Source: UBA4742 sp002403895
GTDB lineage: Bacteria > Actinomycetota > Acidimicrobiia > Acidimicrobiales > Acidimicrobilacustridaceae
Reading direction: 5' to 3'
Length of the DNA stretch: 22,611 bases
Assembly (NCBI GenBank): GCA_036823295.1
Contig: DAISGD010000053.1
Location: forward strand, 1-22,611
Below are positions 1 to 6,721 of the stretch, one piece after another (the first letter of the stretch is position 1; every line of letters starts with the position of its first letter). The notes under the pieces are model-generated. The model saw only the letters and a list, made by a program, of their open reading frames with translations, did not search any database and was not told the DNA's origin. Made by a program: the position numbers and the translations under genes.

Positions 1-143
1 GCCTCGCGCAGGTCGTGGTCGTTGACCGCAACGTCGGGACCGCTCAGCACCCCCTCCGCCGCCTCGAGGAGCGGGAGGATGTCTTCCCGGCCGGGAGGGG
101 TACGGGTACTGGGTTGGCGGACAACGGCGATGATCCCGCACAT
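1..143 (-). CDS. glmS: Glutamine--fructose-6-phosphate aminotransferase (isomerizing), N-terminal fragment
   Basis: Partial gene: the ATG is at 143 and the frame runs off the left edge, leaving about 47 residues. The protein begins MCGIIAVVRQPS. Removal of Met would expose the Cys2 nucleophile of a class II (Ntn) glutamine amidotransferase. That start is shared by GlmS, PurF and AsnB. I choose GlmS because the gene directly follows glmM, and GlmS (glutamine plus fructose-6-P to glucosamine-6-P) makes the GlmM substrate. An AAGGGG Shine-Dalgarno lies about 10 bases before the ATG. The 38-base gap after glmM suggests co-transcription. Residues 12-40 differ from the compact GlmS start (MCGIVGYVG type), suggesting a lineage-specific variant. 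The catalytic remainder is outside the window, so the assignment rests on the start motif and context. Confidence 0.72.
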   Translation of the reverse strand, partial: MCGIIAVVRQPSTRTPPGREDILPLLEAAEGVLSGPDVAVNDHDLRE

Positions 144-181
144 GTGAGCGCTGCCCCTTCTTGGTCGCTGAGGCGTCGAGT

Positions 182-1516
182 CTAAGCGGGAGGAGCGACG
201 CGACTCACCGCACCGACCAACCGCTCGGCCGCCGAACGGGCGCGGGCTTCGTCGGCCGCCTCCACCATGACCCGCACCAACGGCTCCGTTCCGCTGGGCC
301 GCACCAGAACCCGTCCCTGGTCGCCCAGCTCGGATTCCACCGCCGCGATCTCCTCGGCCAGGTCGTCCAGGAGTCCCTCCGAGCGCGCCGCTACCGGCAC
401 GCTGATGAGCACCTGGGGCAATCGGGTCATGGCCTCAGCCGCCATTGCCGACAAGGGCCGACCGGCCCGGGCCAACAGGTCGAGCAGCTGGACCCCCGTC
501 AACAGGCCGTCACCGGTGGTCGCCAGCCGCCGGAAGATCACATGCCCGGACTGCTCGCCGCCCAGCGAGAGACCACCGGCCTCCAGGGCCTCGAGCACAT
601 AGCGGTCGCCGACCTGGGTCTCCACGACCTGGATGCCGTGGTCGGCCATGGCCAGCCGGAACCCCAGGTTGGTCATGACCGTGACCACCACCGTGTCGTC
701 GACGAGGGTTCCCCTCGCCCGCATGTCGAGGGCGCACAGGGCGATGAGATGATCACCGTCGATCAGCTCGCCCGTCTCGTCCACCGCCAGCACCCGATCG
801 GCATCGCCGTCGAAGGCCAGACCGATGTCGGCGCCCGCGGCCACGACGGCGGCTTGGAGCGCAGCGGGGTACGTCGAACCGCATTCGGCGTTGATGTTGC
901 GACCGTCGGGACTGGCATGCAGGACGTCGACCACGGCACCGAGGTCGCGCAACAGGCGCGGCGCCACCTCCGACGCGGCCCCGTTGGCACAATCGATCGC
1001 CACCCGCAGGCCGCGAAGGTCTCGACCCTCCACCGATGCCATGACCGCCTGGCGGTAGCGCGCCACGTCGTCGATCGGGTCGGTCGATGACCGCTCACTG
1101 GCGGCGACCGGCGGTGCATCGGCGCTACCGAGTAGCCCGTCGAGCTCCGCTTCCAGATCGGCCTCGACCTCATCGCTCAACTTCAGTCCGCCCGGTGCAA
1201 AGAACTTGATGCCGTTGTCGCCATAGGCGTTGTGTGACGCCGAGATCATCGCCCCGGCGACGCCGCGATCGGCACAGATCCACGCCACCACCGGAGTCGG
1301 CACCACCCCCAGAGACTCCACCGCCGCGCCAGTGGTGGTGAGCCCGGCGACCAGGGCGCGCTCCAACCGCGGCCCCGATTCCCGGGGGTCGCGTCCGACC
1401 ACGAAGCGTCCCCCACCCAAGATGGCAGCCGCGGCGCGCCCGAGCGCGGTCACGACATGGTCGGAGAGCTCGTGGGCGGGCCCCCGTACCCCATCGGTGC
1501 CAAACCGCAGAGTCAC
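182..1516 (-). CDS. glmM: Phosphoglucosamine mutase
   Basis: Converts glucosamine-6-phosphate to glucosamine-1-phosphate for UDP-GlcNAc and peptidoglycan synthesis in the cytoplasm. The 444-residue length fits the family. Visible alpha-D-phosphohexomutase landmarks: FGTDGVRG at residues 5-12; the phosphoserine loop ISASHN at 91-96 with Ser94 as the expected phosphorylated residue; the metal loop DGDADR at 236-241; the sugar-binding GGEQSGH around 319-325 (Glu321); and the phosphate-binding RPSGTEP at 406-412. The GlmM-type SASHN loop separates it from many phosphomannomutases. The start is GTG at 1516, 19 bases after the rpsI stop, so it probably shares the rplM-rpsI transcript. It is followed by the apparent glmS. 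Confidence 0.96.
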   Translation of the reverse strand: MTLRFGTDGVRGPAHELSDHVVTALGRAAAAILGGGRFVVGRDPRESGPRLERALVAGLTTTGAAVESLGVVPTPVVAWICADRGVAGAMISASHNAYGDNGIKFFAPGGLKLSDEVEADLEAELDGLLGSADAPPVAASERSSTDPIDDVARYRQAVMASVEGRDLRGLRVAIDCANGAASEVAPRLLRDLGAVVDVLHASPDGRNINAECGSTYPAALQAAVVAAGADIGLAFDGDADRVLAVDETGELIDGDHLIALCALDMRARGTLVDDTVVVTVMTNLGFRLAMADHGIQVVETQVGDRYVLEALEAGGLSLGGEQSGHVIFRRLATTGDGLLTGVQLLDLLARAGRPLSAMAAEAMTRLPQVLISVPVAARSEGLLDDLAEEIAAVESELGDQGRVLVRPSGTEPLVRVMVEAADEARARSAAERLVGAVSRVAPPA

Positions 1517-1535
1517 CGGTGCGGTCTCGGGGCGA

Positions 1536-1928
1536 TCAGCGCTTCGAGTACTGCGGCGCCTTGCGAGCCTTCTTGAGGCCGTACTTCTTGCTTTCCTTCT
1601 CGCGGGAGTCGCGGGTCAGGAAGCCGGCCTTCTTGAGCTCGGGGCGGAGCTCAGGATCGAGCTCGATGAGGGCGCGGGAGATGCCATGACGCAGGGCGCC
1701 GGCCTGGCCCGATGGGCCACCGCCGTCCAGGGTGGCGTCGACGTCATAGGCCTCGGCGGTGTTGGTCAAGCGCAGCGGCTCGGTGAAGATCATCCTGTGG
1801 GTCTCCGACGGGAAGTAGTCGGTGACCTCGCGCTTGTTGACGGTGATCTTGCCGGTACCGGGACGGAACCGCACTCGGGCGACGGCGCGCTTGCGGCGTC
1901 CGGTGGTCTGCGTGAGTGGCTTCGACAT
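1536..1928 (-). CDS. rpsI: 30S ribosomal protein S9
   Basis: Small-subunit head protein whose C-terminal tail reaches toward the P-site tRNA. The 130-residue length is normal. The N-terminal core has GRRKRAVARVRF (10-21), the middle has GGGPSGQAGALRHGI with ISRAL, and the end is the family's basic tail finishing YSKR. The ATG at 1928 has an AAGGA Shine-Dalgarno 8 bases upstream. It sits 14 bases after rplM, the universal L13-S9 pair. Confidence 0.98.
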   Translation of the reverse strand: MSKPLTQTTGRRKRAVARVRFRPGTGKITVNKREVTDYFPSETHRMIFTEPLRLTNTAEAYDVDATLDGGGPSGQAGALRHGISRALIELDPELRPELKKAGFLTRDSREKESKKYGLKKARKAPQYSKR

Positions 1929-1942
1929 CGAGATGATCCTTG

Positions 1943-2392
1943 TCAGCTGCGGGCTCGAGCGTGCTCGAGCTCGAGCGGCTGGGGCTGCTGGGCGGCGTGG
2001 GGATGGGTGGGGCCGGCGTAGATCTTGAGCTTCGACAGCTGGGCACGGCCGAGCCGGGTCTTGGGGAGCATCCCTCGAACGGAGCGACGCACCGCCTCGG
2101 CCGGCTTCTTGGTCATGAGGTCACCGAAGGTGCGCTGGCGGATGCCACCCGGGTAGCCCGAATGACGGTGGATGAGCTTCTTGTCCGCCTTGTCCGAGGT
2201 GAGGACGATCTTGTCGGCGTTCACGATGATCACGTGGTCGCCGGTGTCGAGATGGGGCGTGTAGATCGGCTTGTGCTTGCCCCGCAGAATCCGTGCCACC
2301 TCGGTGGCGACCCGGCCGAGGACGAGCCCTTCGGCATCGATGACGTGCCAGGCGCGCTGGATCTCGCTGGCTTTGGGTGAGTACGTGCGCAC
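1943..2392 (-). CDS. rplM: 50S ribosomal protein L13
   Basis: Early-assembly 23S rRNA-binding protein. I place the start at GTG 2392, giving 149 residues beginning VRTYSPKASE, which matches the family N-terminus; AAAGG lies 8 bases upstream. The open frame continues upstream to about 2437 but that stretch is not L13-like. Landmarks are WHVIDAEGLVLGR, the RGKHKPIYTPHLDTGDHVI stretch and the MLPK...KLKIYAGPTHPHAAQQP C-terminal part. It ends in a short acidic/basic tail encoded by repeated CTCGAG. It is preceded by a 124-base gap with a promoter-like pair and heads the rplM-rpsI(-glmM-glmS) unit. Confidence 0.97.
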   Translation of the reverse strand: MRTYSPKASEIQRAWHVIDAEGLVLGRVATEVARILRGKHKPIYTPHLDTGDHVIIVNADKIVLTSDKADKKLIHRHSGYPGGIRQRTFGDLMTKKPAEAVRRSVRGMLPKTRLGRAQLSKLKIYAGPTHPHAAQQPQPLELEHARARS

Positions 2393-2461
2393 GCGCAGAC
2401 CTTTGTTCGTGGAACTCAAACCGGTCCCCGGCGGCACATGGGCACACCGGGGCGACTGACC

Positions 2462-2490
2462 ACGATACGGGCATCGGCCCCCAACGGCAA
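2462..2490 (-). promoter_or_regulatory. Putative sigma-70-type promoter for rplM-rpsI
   Basis: On the minus strand TTGCCG (2485-2490) and TATCGT (2462-2467) are separated by exactly 17 bases, each matching four of six consensus positions. The pair lies in the 124-base gap between truA and rplM, about 70 bases before the GTG start, where a separate L13-S9 promoter is plausible. It was found by eye in GC-rich DNA and has no experimental support. Confidence 0.45.
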
Positions 2491-2516
2491 ACCAGGGCGC
2501 TCATCCAGCCGGCACC

Positions 2517-3329
2517 TCAGTACCTGACCTCCCACAGGCACAGACCGTGGGGCGGGGCCAGCTGCCCCGCCGCCTGACGTTTGCCCGAACGCAGCACGGC
2601 GGTCAGTTCCCCCGCGATGCGCCGACCAGAGCCTGCCTCCACCAGCGTGCCCACGATGCTGCGCACCATTTGGTGGCAGAAGGCCGTTGCCTCGATCTGG
2701 AACCGGAGCAAGCCGTCATCGACTTCGTCCCACCGGGCATCGAGGACGCGTCGCACCAGCGACGCAGGGGCCTGGCCCTCAGCCACCTTGGGAGCACGAC
2801 AGAACGAGGAGAAATCGTGGGACCCGATGAACGGGTCGCAGCCCAGCCGCAGCACCCGCAGGTCCAGCGGTGCGGTGAGGTGCCAGGAGGTGCGAGCCAG
2901 GAAGGGGTCCCCCACCGGGCGATTGAGAATGGTGTAGCGGTAGACCCGGGCCCGAGCCGAGAAGCGGGCGTCGAAGTCAGGCGCCGCCACCGCCACGTCG
3001 CGCACCACGATCGTCCCGCCGCAGAGACGGTTCACCGAGCGCTGGACCTCGGCCAACTCCAGGCGCTCGGACCGGGCGTCGAAGCTCACCACCTGGCCCC
3101 ACCCATGCACGCCGGCGTCGGTCCGCCCCGCGCAGGTGAGCTCGACTGGATGGCGCAGCACTCGCTCGAGGGCTTCGGTGAGGGTCCCCCCCACGGTGGT
3201 GACCCCGGCGTTGGCGGCGAACCCACGGAAGCCGGATCCGTCGTAGGCCACCGTCATCCGCACCCTCACCGTGTCGTGGGGGGGCGCGACAGCGCCCGCA
3301 CTCTCTTCGATGGGGTCGAAGAGAGTCAC
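2517..3329 (-). CDS. truA: tRNA pseudouridine(38-40) synthase TruA
   Basis: Isomerises uridines 38-40 of tRNA anticodon stems. With the GTG at 3329 the protein is 270 residues. The catalytic loop CAGRTDAGVH (67-75) supplies Asp71. Other landmarks are VRMTVAYDGSGFRGFAAN (23-40), the FSARARVYRYTI region and the C-terminal ATAFCHQMVRSIVGTLVEAG stretch. The start is uncertain: family homology begins near residue 21 (GTG at 3269) or Met25 (3257). The first 20 codons encode a poorly conserved leader, and a perfect 11-bp hairpin sits directly after the 3329 GTG. No clear Shine-Dalgarno precedes any candidate. It is the last gene after rplQ, as is common in Actinomycetota. Confidence 0.95.
   Translation of the reverse strand: MTLFDPIEESAGAVAPPHDTVRVRMTVAYDGSGFRGFAANAGVTTVGGTLTEALERVLRHPVELTCAGRTDAGVHGWGQVVSFDARSERLELAEVQRSVNRLCGGTIVVRDVAVAAPDFDARFSARARVYRYTILNRPVGDPFLARTSWHLTAPLDLRVLRLGCDPFIGSHDFSSFCRAPKVAEGQAPASLVRRVLDARWDEVDDGLLRFQIEATAFCHQMVRSIVGTLVEAGSGRRIAGELTAVLRSGKRQAAGQLAPPHGLCLWEVRY
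3300..3326 (-). repeat. Perfect 11-bp inverted repeat at the 5' end of truA
   Basis: ACTCTCTTCGA (3300-3310) and its reverse complement (3316-3326) enclose a 5-base loop. The hairpin begins immediately after the upstream GTG candidate of truA and covers codons 2-10. There is no T-tract on either side. It could reduce initiation, attenuate transcription between rplQ and truA, or show that the true truA start is downstream. Confidence 0.6.
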
Positions 3330-3374
3330 GGGCGCGGGTCGGAGTTCGGGTCGCAGCGGCGGGACCGCCCGACG

Positions 3375-3728
3375 TCAGACCAGCTCGATACGAGCCATCG
3401 GCGCGTTGTCGCCGTGACGGGGTCCCAACTTGAGAATGCGGGTATAACCGCCCGGGCGGTCCGCGTAGCGGGGCCCGATCTCCTCGAACAGCTTCGATGC
3501 CATGTCCTTGTCACCGATGAAGGCCACGACCTGGCGCTGGTTGTGCAGGCCGCCCTTCTTGGCCTTGGTGATCATCTTCTCGGCCACCGGCCGCAAGGCC
3601 TTGGCCTTGGCCTCGGTGGTGACGATGCCTTCGGCGGCGATCAGCGAGGCCACCAGGTTGGCCATCATCAGGCGCTGGTGGGAGGCGCTCCCGCCGAATC
3701 GGCGGCTCTTACGTGGGGTTGCCGGCAT
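3375..3728 (-). CDS. rplQ: 50S ribosomal protein L17
   Basis: Large-subunit protein near the tunnel exit. It has 117 residues, a normal bacterial length. The N-terminus MPATPRKSRRFGGSASHQRLMMANL and the motif LIAAEGIVTTEAKAKALRPVAEKMITKAK are diagnostic; it ends RIELV. The ATG lies 6 bases after the rpoA stop, the standard alpha-operon order. Confidence 0.98.
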   Translation of the reverse strand: MPATPRKSRRFGGSASHQRLMMANLVASLIAAEGIVTTEAKAKALRPVAEKMITKAKKGGLHNQRQVVAFIGDKDMASKLFEEIGPRYADRPGGYTRILKLGPRHGDNAPMARIELV

Positions 3729-3734
3729 GATCGA

Positions 3735-4673
3735 TCAGTCCCTGCTCCGGAGCGAGAGGCCCCGCTCGTCCAGCTTCTGGATGACCTCGTCGAGCGACTT
3801 CTGGCCGAAGTTCGTGATGGCCAGCAGATCGTCCTCGCTCTTTTCGAGCAGCTCGCCGACGGTGTTGACCTGGGCTCGCTTGAGGCAGTTTCGGGGACGC
3901 TCGGACAGGTCGAGATCCTCGATGGGGAGGTCGAGATCGGGCGAGCCGGTGCTGGTACCGCTGACCTCACCGAGCTCGAGGCCCTGGGGCTCGTCGCTCA
4001 TCTCCTCGACGAGCTGGACCAGCGTGCGCAAGGTGGAACCGGCCGAGGCCAGCGCCTCCCGGGCCGTGATCGAGCCGTCTGTCTCGACGTCGAGCACGAG
4101 CCGGTCGAACTCGGTGGATTGCTCGACGCGGGTGGGCTCCACCGAGAAGGTGACCCGGCGCACCGGCGAAAAGATCGAATCGACCGGGATCACACCGATG
4201 GTCGAAGAGGTCTTGTTCCGGTCAGCCGACACGTAACCGCGGCCGCGGCCGACGGTGATGTCGATGGCCAGGCGCCCCTTGGCATTCAGCGTGGCGATGC
4301 GGAGGTCCTTGTTGAGGATCTCCACGTCGCTGGTGGTCTGGATGTCAGCGGCGGTGACGTCCTTGGGACCCCGGGCGTCGAGGCGCAGGGTGACGGGCTC
4401 GTCGGCGTAGACCTGCATGACCAGGTCCTTCAGGTTCAAGATGATATCGGTGACGTCCTCGGTGACACCTCCGATGGTGTCGAACTCGTGGAGGGCGTCG
4501 TCGAAGCGCACCTGCGTGACCGCCGCCCCGGGAATGGACGACAGCAGCGTGCGCCGCAGCGAGTTCCCGAGGGTGTGGCCGAAGCCGGGCTCGAGAGGGC
4601 TGATGGCGAACAGTTGACGATCGCCGTCAGCATCGCTGAGAGCTTCGACCTTGGGCCGCTGAATGACCAGCAT
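3735..4673 (-). CDS. rpoA: DNA-directed RNA polymerase subunit alpha
   Basis: Dimerises to scaffold RNA polymerase assembly; the C-terminal domain contacts UP elements and activators. The 312 residues include the N-terminal dimerisation region (PLEPGFGHTLGNSLRRTLLSSIPGAAV at 26-52), insert domain and KGRLAIDITVGRGRGYV, then a linker of about 235-258 containing SPDLDLPIEDLDLSERP. The helix-hairpin-helix alpha-CTD (RNCLKRAQVNTVGELL...NFGQKSLDEV) occupies about 261-300. The ATG has GAGGT about 8 bases upstream. The 100-base gap after rpsD is longer than most here and contains a small GAATC/GATTC inverted repeat (4690-4703). Confidence 0.98.
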   Translation of the reverse strand: MLVIQRPKVEALSDADGDRQLFAISPLEPGFGHTLGNSLRRTLLSSIPGAAVTQVRFDDALHEFDTIGGVTEDVTDIILNLKDLVMQVYADEPVTLRLDARGPKDVTAADIQTTSDVEILNKDLRIATLNAKGRLAIDITVGRGRGYVSADRNKTSSTIGVIPVDSIFSPVRRVTFSVEPTRVEQSTEFDRLVLDVETDGSITAREALASAGSTLRTLVQLVEEMSDEPQGLELGEVSGTSTGSPDLDLPIEDLDLSERPRNCLKRAQVNTVGELLEKSEDDLLAITNFGQKSLDEVIQKLDERGLSLRSRD

Positions 4674-4689
4674 GTGCTTCTACCTCAGT

Positions 4690-4703
4690 GAATCGCGTGA
4701 TTC
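4690..4703 (-). repeat. Short inverted repeat in the rpsD-rpoA gap
   Basis: GAATC and GATTC arms separated by GCGT lie just upstream of the rpoA Shine-Dalgarno. It could be a weak hairpin near the ribosome-binding site or an operator-like palindrome. No good -35/-10 pair was found in this 100-base gap. Short palindromes arise by chance, so support is low. Confidence 0.3.
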
Positions 4704-4773
4704 TGTAGACCGAACAGGATGCGGTTGCCGTGACGGGAGGTGGTGACCAGTGGGCCTGGGCGCCACGGCGGGG

Positions 4774-5391
4774 TTACTTCGAGTAAAGCTCGACGATGAG
4801 CTGCTCACGCACGGGCACGTCGATGTGCTCGCGCAGCGGCAGGTCGCGGACGGTGACCGAGAAGCCGCCGTCACCAGCCTCGAGCCAGGGTGGCGGCGTG
4901 CGGTCGAGCACGTCGGTGTTCCACTGCACGACGACCATCTCGCGGGACTTCTCCTTGAGCGTGATCACGTCGCCCTTGCGGACCCGGTAGCTGGGGATGT
5001 TCACCCGTTTGCCGTTGACCTGGACGTGGCCGTGACCCACGAACTGTCGGGCCTGCGGCCGCGTCGCCGCCCAGCCGGCGCGATAGGCGATGTTGTCGAG
5101 GCGCAGCTCCAAGAAGCGGAGCATGATCTCGCCGGTCACGCCGTCACGGCGGTTGGCCTCTTGGTAGAGGTTGCGGAACTGACGCTCGGTGAGGCCGTAG
5201 GTGAATCGGGCCTTCTGCTTCTCCTGCATCTGAAGCAGGTATTCTGAGACGTTGCCTCGGCGGCGGGTGCGCCCGTGTTCGCCTGGCGGGTAAGGGCGCT
5301 TCTCCAGGGCGATGGTCTCACCCTTGGTACCCCAGATGTTGGTGCCGAGACGGCGGGAGATGCGGGCCTTGGGCCCCGTGTAGCGCGACAT
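4774..5391 (-). CDS. rpsD: 30S ribosomal protein S4
   Basis: Primary 16S rRNA-binding protein that nucleates the 30S body. I start at ATG 5391 (MSRYTGPKARISRRLG), giving 205 residues, one base after the rpsK stop; the longer upstream frame merely overlaps rpsK. The S4 RNA-binding domain is visible as ELRLDNIAYRAGWA...ARQFVGHGHVQVNGKRV and ends VELYSK. The N-terminus lacks the four zinc-binding cysteines, so this is the Cys-minus form. In E. coli S4 represses its operon; whether that happens here cannot be seen. Confidence 0.98.
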   Translation of the reverse strand: MSRYTGPKARISRRLGTNIWGTKGETIALEKRPYPPGEHGRTRRRGNVSEYLLQMQEKQKARFTYGLTERQFRNLYQEANRRDGVTGEIMLRFLELRLDNIAYRAGWAATRPQARQFVGHGHVQVNGKRVNIPSYRVRKGDVITLKEKSREMVVVQWNTDVLDRTPPPWLEAGDGGFSVTVRDLPLREHIDVPVREQLIVELYSK

Positions 5392-5392
5392 G

Positions 5393-5791
5393 TCAGACCC
5401 TCCGACGCTTGGGCGGGCGGCAACCGTTATGGGGCACCGGGGTGACGTCTTTGATACCCGTGACCTCGATGCCGGCGTTCTGGATCGACCGGATGGCCGT
5501 CTCGCGACCGGAGCCCGGCCCCTTGACCAGCACATCGACCTTGCGAACGCCGTGTTCCATGGCTCGGCGAGCGGCTTGCTCGGCGGCCATCTGGGCGGCG
5601 AACGGGGTGCTCTTGCGCGACCCCTTGAACCCGACGTTGCCGGCTGAGGCCCACGACAGCACGTTGCCGTCCTGATCGGTGATCGAGACGATGGTGTTGT
5701 TGAACGAACTCTTGATGTGCGCCACGCCGTAGGTGACGTTCTTGCGCTCTTTGCGGCGGGGGCGACGGCCCCCAGGGGGCGGCTTCGCCAT
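5393..5791 (-). CDS. rpsK: 30S ribosomal protein S11
   Basis: 30S platform protein contacting mRNA near the E site. The 132 residues have a basic, Gly/Pro-rich N-terminus, then VTYGVAHIKSSFNNTIVSITD and the C-terminal IKDVTPVPHNGCRPPKRRRV, all diagnostic of S11. The ATG overlaps the rpsM TAA by one base (TAATG), indicating coupled translation. Confidence 0.98.
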   Translation of the reverse strand: MAKPPPGGRRPRRKERKNVTYGVAHIKSSFNNTIVSITDQDGNVLSWASAGNVGFKGSRKSTPFAAQMAAEQAARRAMEHGVRKVDVLVKGPGSGRETAIRSIQNAGIEVTGIKDVTPVPHNGCRPPKRRRV

Positions 5792-6168
5792 TATCGGGCC
5801 ACCTTCTTCTTGCCGGCGACCGTCTTCTTCGGGCCCTTGCGGGTACGGGCGTTGGTGTGGGTGCGCTGACCGCGGACCGGGAGCCCCTTGCGGTGACGGA
5901 GGCCCTGGTAGCAGCCGATCTCCATCTTGCGTTTGATGTCCTGGGACACCTCACGGCGCAGGTCGCCCTCGACCTTGAGGCCCTGGTCGATCCACGAACG
6001 GATGCGGCTCACCTCTTCGTCGGTGAGGTCACGCACGCGGGTGTTGGGATCGATGCCGGTGGCCTCGCAGATCTTCTGCGACGTCGTCCGGCCGATGCCG
6101 AAGATGTAGGTGAGCGAGATCTCCAACCGCTTCTCGCGGGGGATGTCGACGCCAGAGATACGGGCCAT
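5791..6168 (-). CDS. rpsM: 30S ribosomal protein S13
   Basis: 30S head protein in the intersubunit bridge and P-site region. The 125 residues start MARISGVDIPREKRLEISLTYIFGIG, followed by an H2TH-like region (ICEATGIDPNTRVRDLTDEEVSRIR) and RHRKGLPVRGQRTHTNARTRKGPKKTV. The basic tail ends GKKKVAR. The ATG directly abuts the rpmJ TAG. Confidence 0.98.
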   Translation of the reverse strand: MARISGVDIPREKRLEISLTYIFGIGRTTSQKICEATGIDPNTRVRDLTDEEVSRIRSWIDQGLKVEGDLRREVSQDIKRKMEIGCYQGLRHRKGLPVRGQRTHTNARTRKGPKKTVAGKKKVAR

Positions 6169-6282
6169 CTAGCCCTGCCTCTGCTTGTGGCGGGGGTTGG
6201 TGCAGATGACCTGAACCCGCCCGTGACGACGGATCACCTTGCACTTCTCACAGATGGGTTTCACGCTTGGTCGTACTTTCAT
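6169..6282 (-). CDS. rpmJ: 50S ribosomal protein L36
   Basis: A 37-residue protein beginning MKVRPSVKPICEKCK. It keeps the L36 zinc ribbon: Cys11, Cys14, Cys27 and His32. The C-terminus RHKQRQG is standard. It lies between infA and rpsM in the alpha operon, and its TAG is immediately followed by the rpsM ATG. The 93-base gap before it contains a 6-bp hairpin with an AAGGA sequence in the loop. Confidence 0.97.
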   Translation of the reverse strand: MKVRPSVKPICEKCKVIRRHGRVQVICTNPRHKQRQG

Positions 6283-6290
6283 GGGTCTCG

Positions 6291-6309
6291 CCTGAATCCT
6301 TGCTTCAGG
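6291..6309 (-). promoter_or_regulatory. Small hairpin upstream of rpmJ with a Shine-Dalgarno-like loop
   Basis: On the minus strand CCTGAA and TTCAGG pair around a 7-base loop GCAAGGA. The loop contains AAGGA, 14 bases before the rpmJ ATG. It sits in the infA-rpmJ gap, where alpha-operon translational control could act. That role is inference; the structure is small. Confidence 0.35.
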
Positions 6310-6375
6310 TACACCGGAGCAACTTCCCCCCGGCGGGCCGGCGCCCAGATGGCGTCCGCGCTCATTTGTGGTCGA

Positions 6376-6600
6376 CTACTTGTATCGGTAGGTGATGCGG
6401 CCTCGGGTGAGGTCATAGGGGGTGAGTTCCACCTGGACCCGGTCACCAGGCAGGATGCGGATGTAGTGCATTCGCATCTTCCCGGAGATGTGGGCCAGCA
6501 CCTTGTGCCCGTTCTCGAGTTCTACGCGGAACATGGCGTTCGGCAACGGCTCGGTCACGGTCCCTTCCAGGACGATCGCGTCTTCCTTGGGCTTCGGCAG
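6376..6600 (-). CDS. infA: Translation initiation factor IF-1, apparent CTG start
   Basis: IF-1 binds the 30S A site during initiation. The 74-residue protein reads (L/M)PKPKEDAIVLEGTVTEPLPN...FRVELENGHKVLAHISGKMRMHYIRILPGDRV and ends GRITYRYK: a complete OB-fold of normal length. No ATG, GTG or TTG lies at the homologous start. The codon before PKPKED is CTG (6598-6600), with GGGAG 7 bases upstream. An in-frame extension reaches upstream into map but its translation is not IF-1-like. A promoter-like pair lies upstream. The product is near certain; the CTG start is well supported but unproven. Confidence 0.93.
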   Translation of the reverse strand: MPKPKEDAIVLEGTVTEPLPNAMFRVELENGHKVLAHISGKMRMHYIRILPGDRVQVELTPYDLTRGRITYRYK

Positions 6601-6683
6601 CTTGCTACTCCCTACAACGTGAGTCTTGTGCCTGATCGGCTCCGGTGCGCGCCAACGCAGACGTGCTTCAGAGGCGAAGGGAA

Positions 6684-6712
6684 ACAATAGCGTCCCGCGC
6701 CCCACACTCCAA
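6684..6712 (-). promoter_or_regulatory. Putative promoter for infA-rpmJ-rpsM operon
   Basis: Minus-strand TTGGAG (6707-6712) and TATTGT (6684-6689) are separated by exactly 17 bases, each matching four of six consensus positions. The pair lies within the 121-base map-infA gap, leaving an untranslated leader of roughly 75 bases before infA. Spacing and placement are good, but there is no experimental evidence. Confidence 0.5.
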
Positions 6713-6721
6713 CTCGACAGC

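Noticed and set aside
161..1090. 309-codon plus-strand open frame over glmM
   Set aside because: Antisense shadow of a well-supported glmM; composition typical of a GC-rich complement.
1950..1980. Cluster of CTCGAG hexamers near the rplM 3' end as a possible operator
   Set aside because: They encode the Leu-Glu-Leu-Glu tail of L13 and CTCGAG is expected often in this composition.
2547..4691. A 714-codon plus-strand open frame opposite truA, rplQ and rpoA
   Set aside because: It is antisense to three certain genes; its translation is His/Gly/Arg/Asp-rich with no family resemblance and mirrors high-GC codon use on the other strand.
5392..5535. Upstream extension of rpsD
   Set aside because: Overlaps rpsK; the conserved S4 N-terminus MSRYTGPK starts at 5391.
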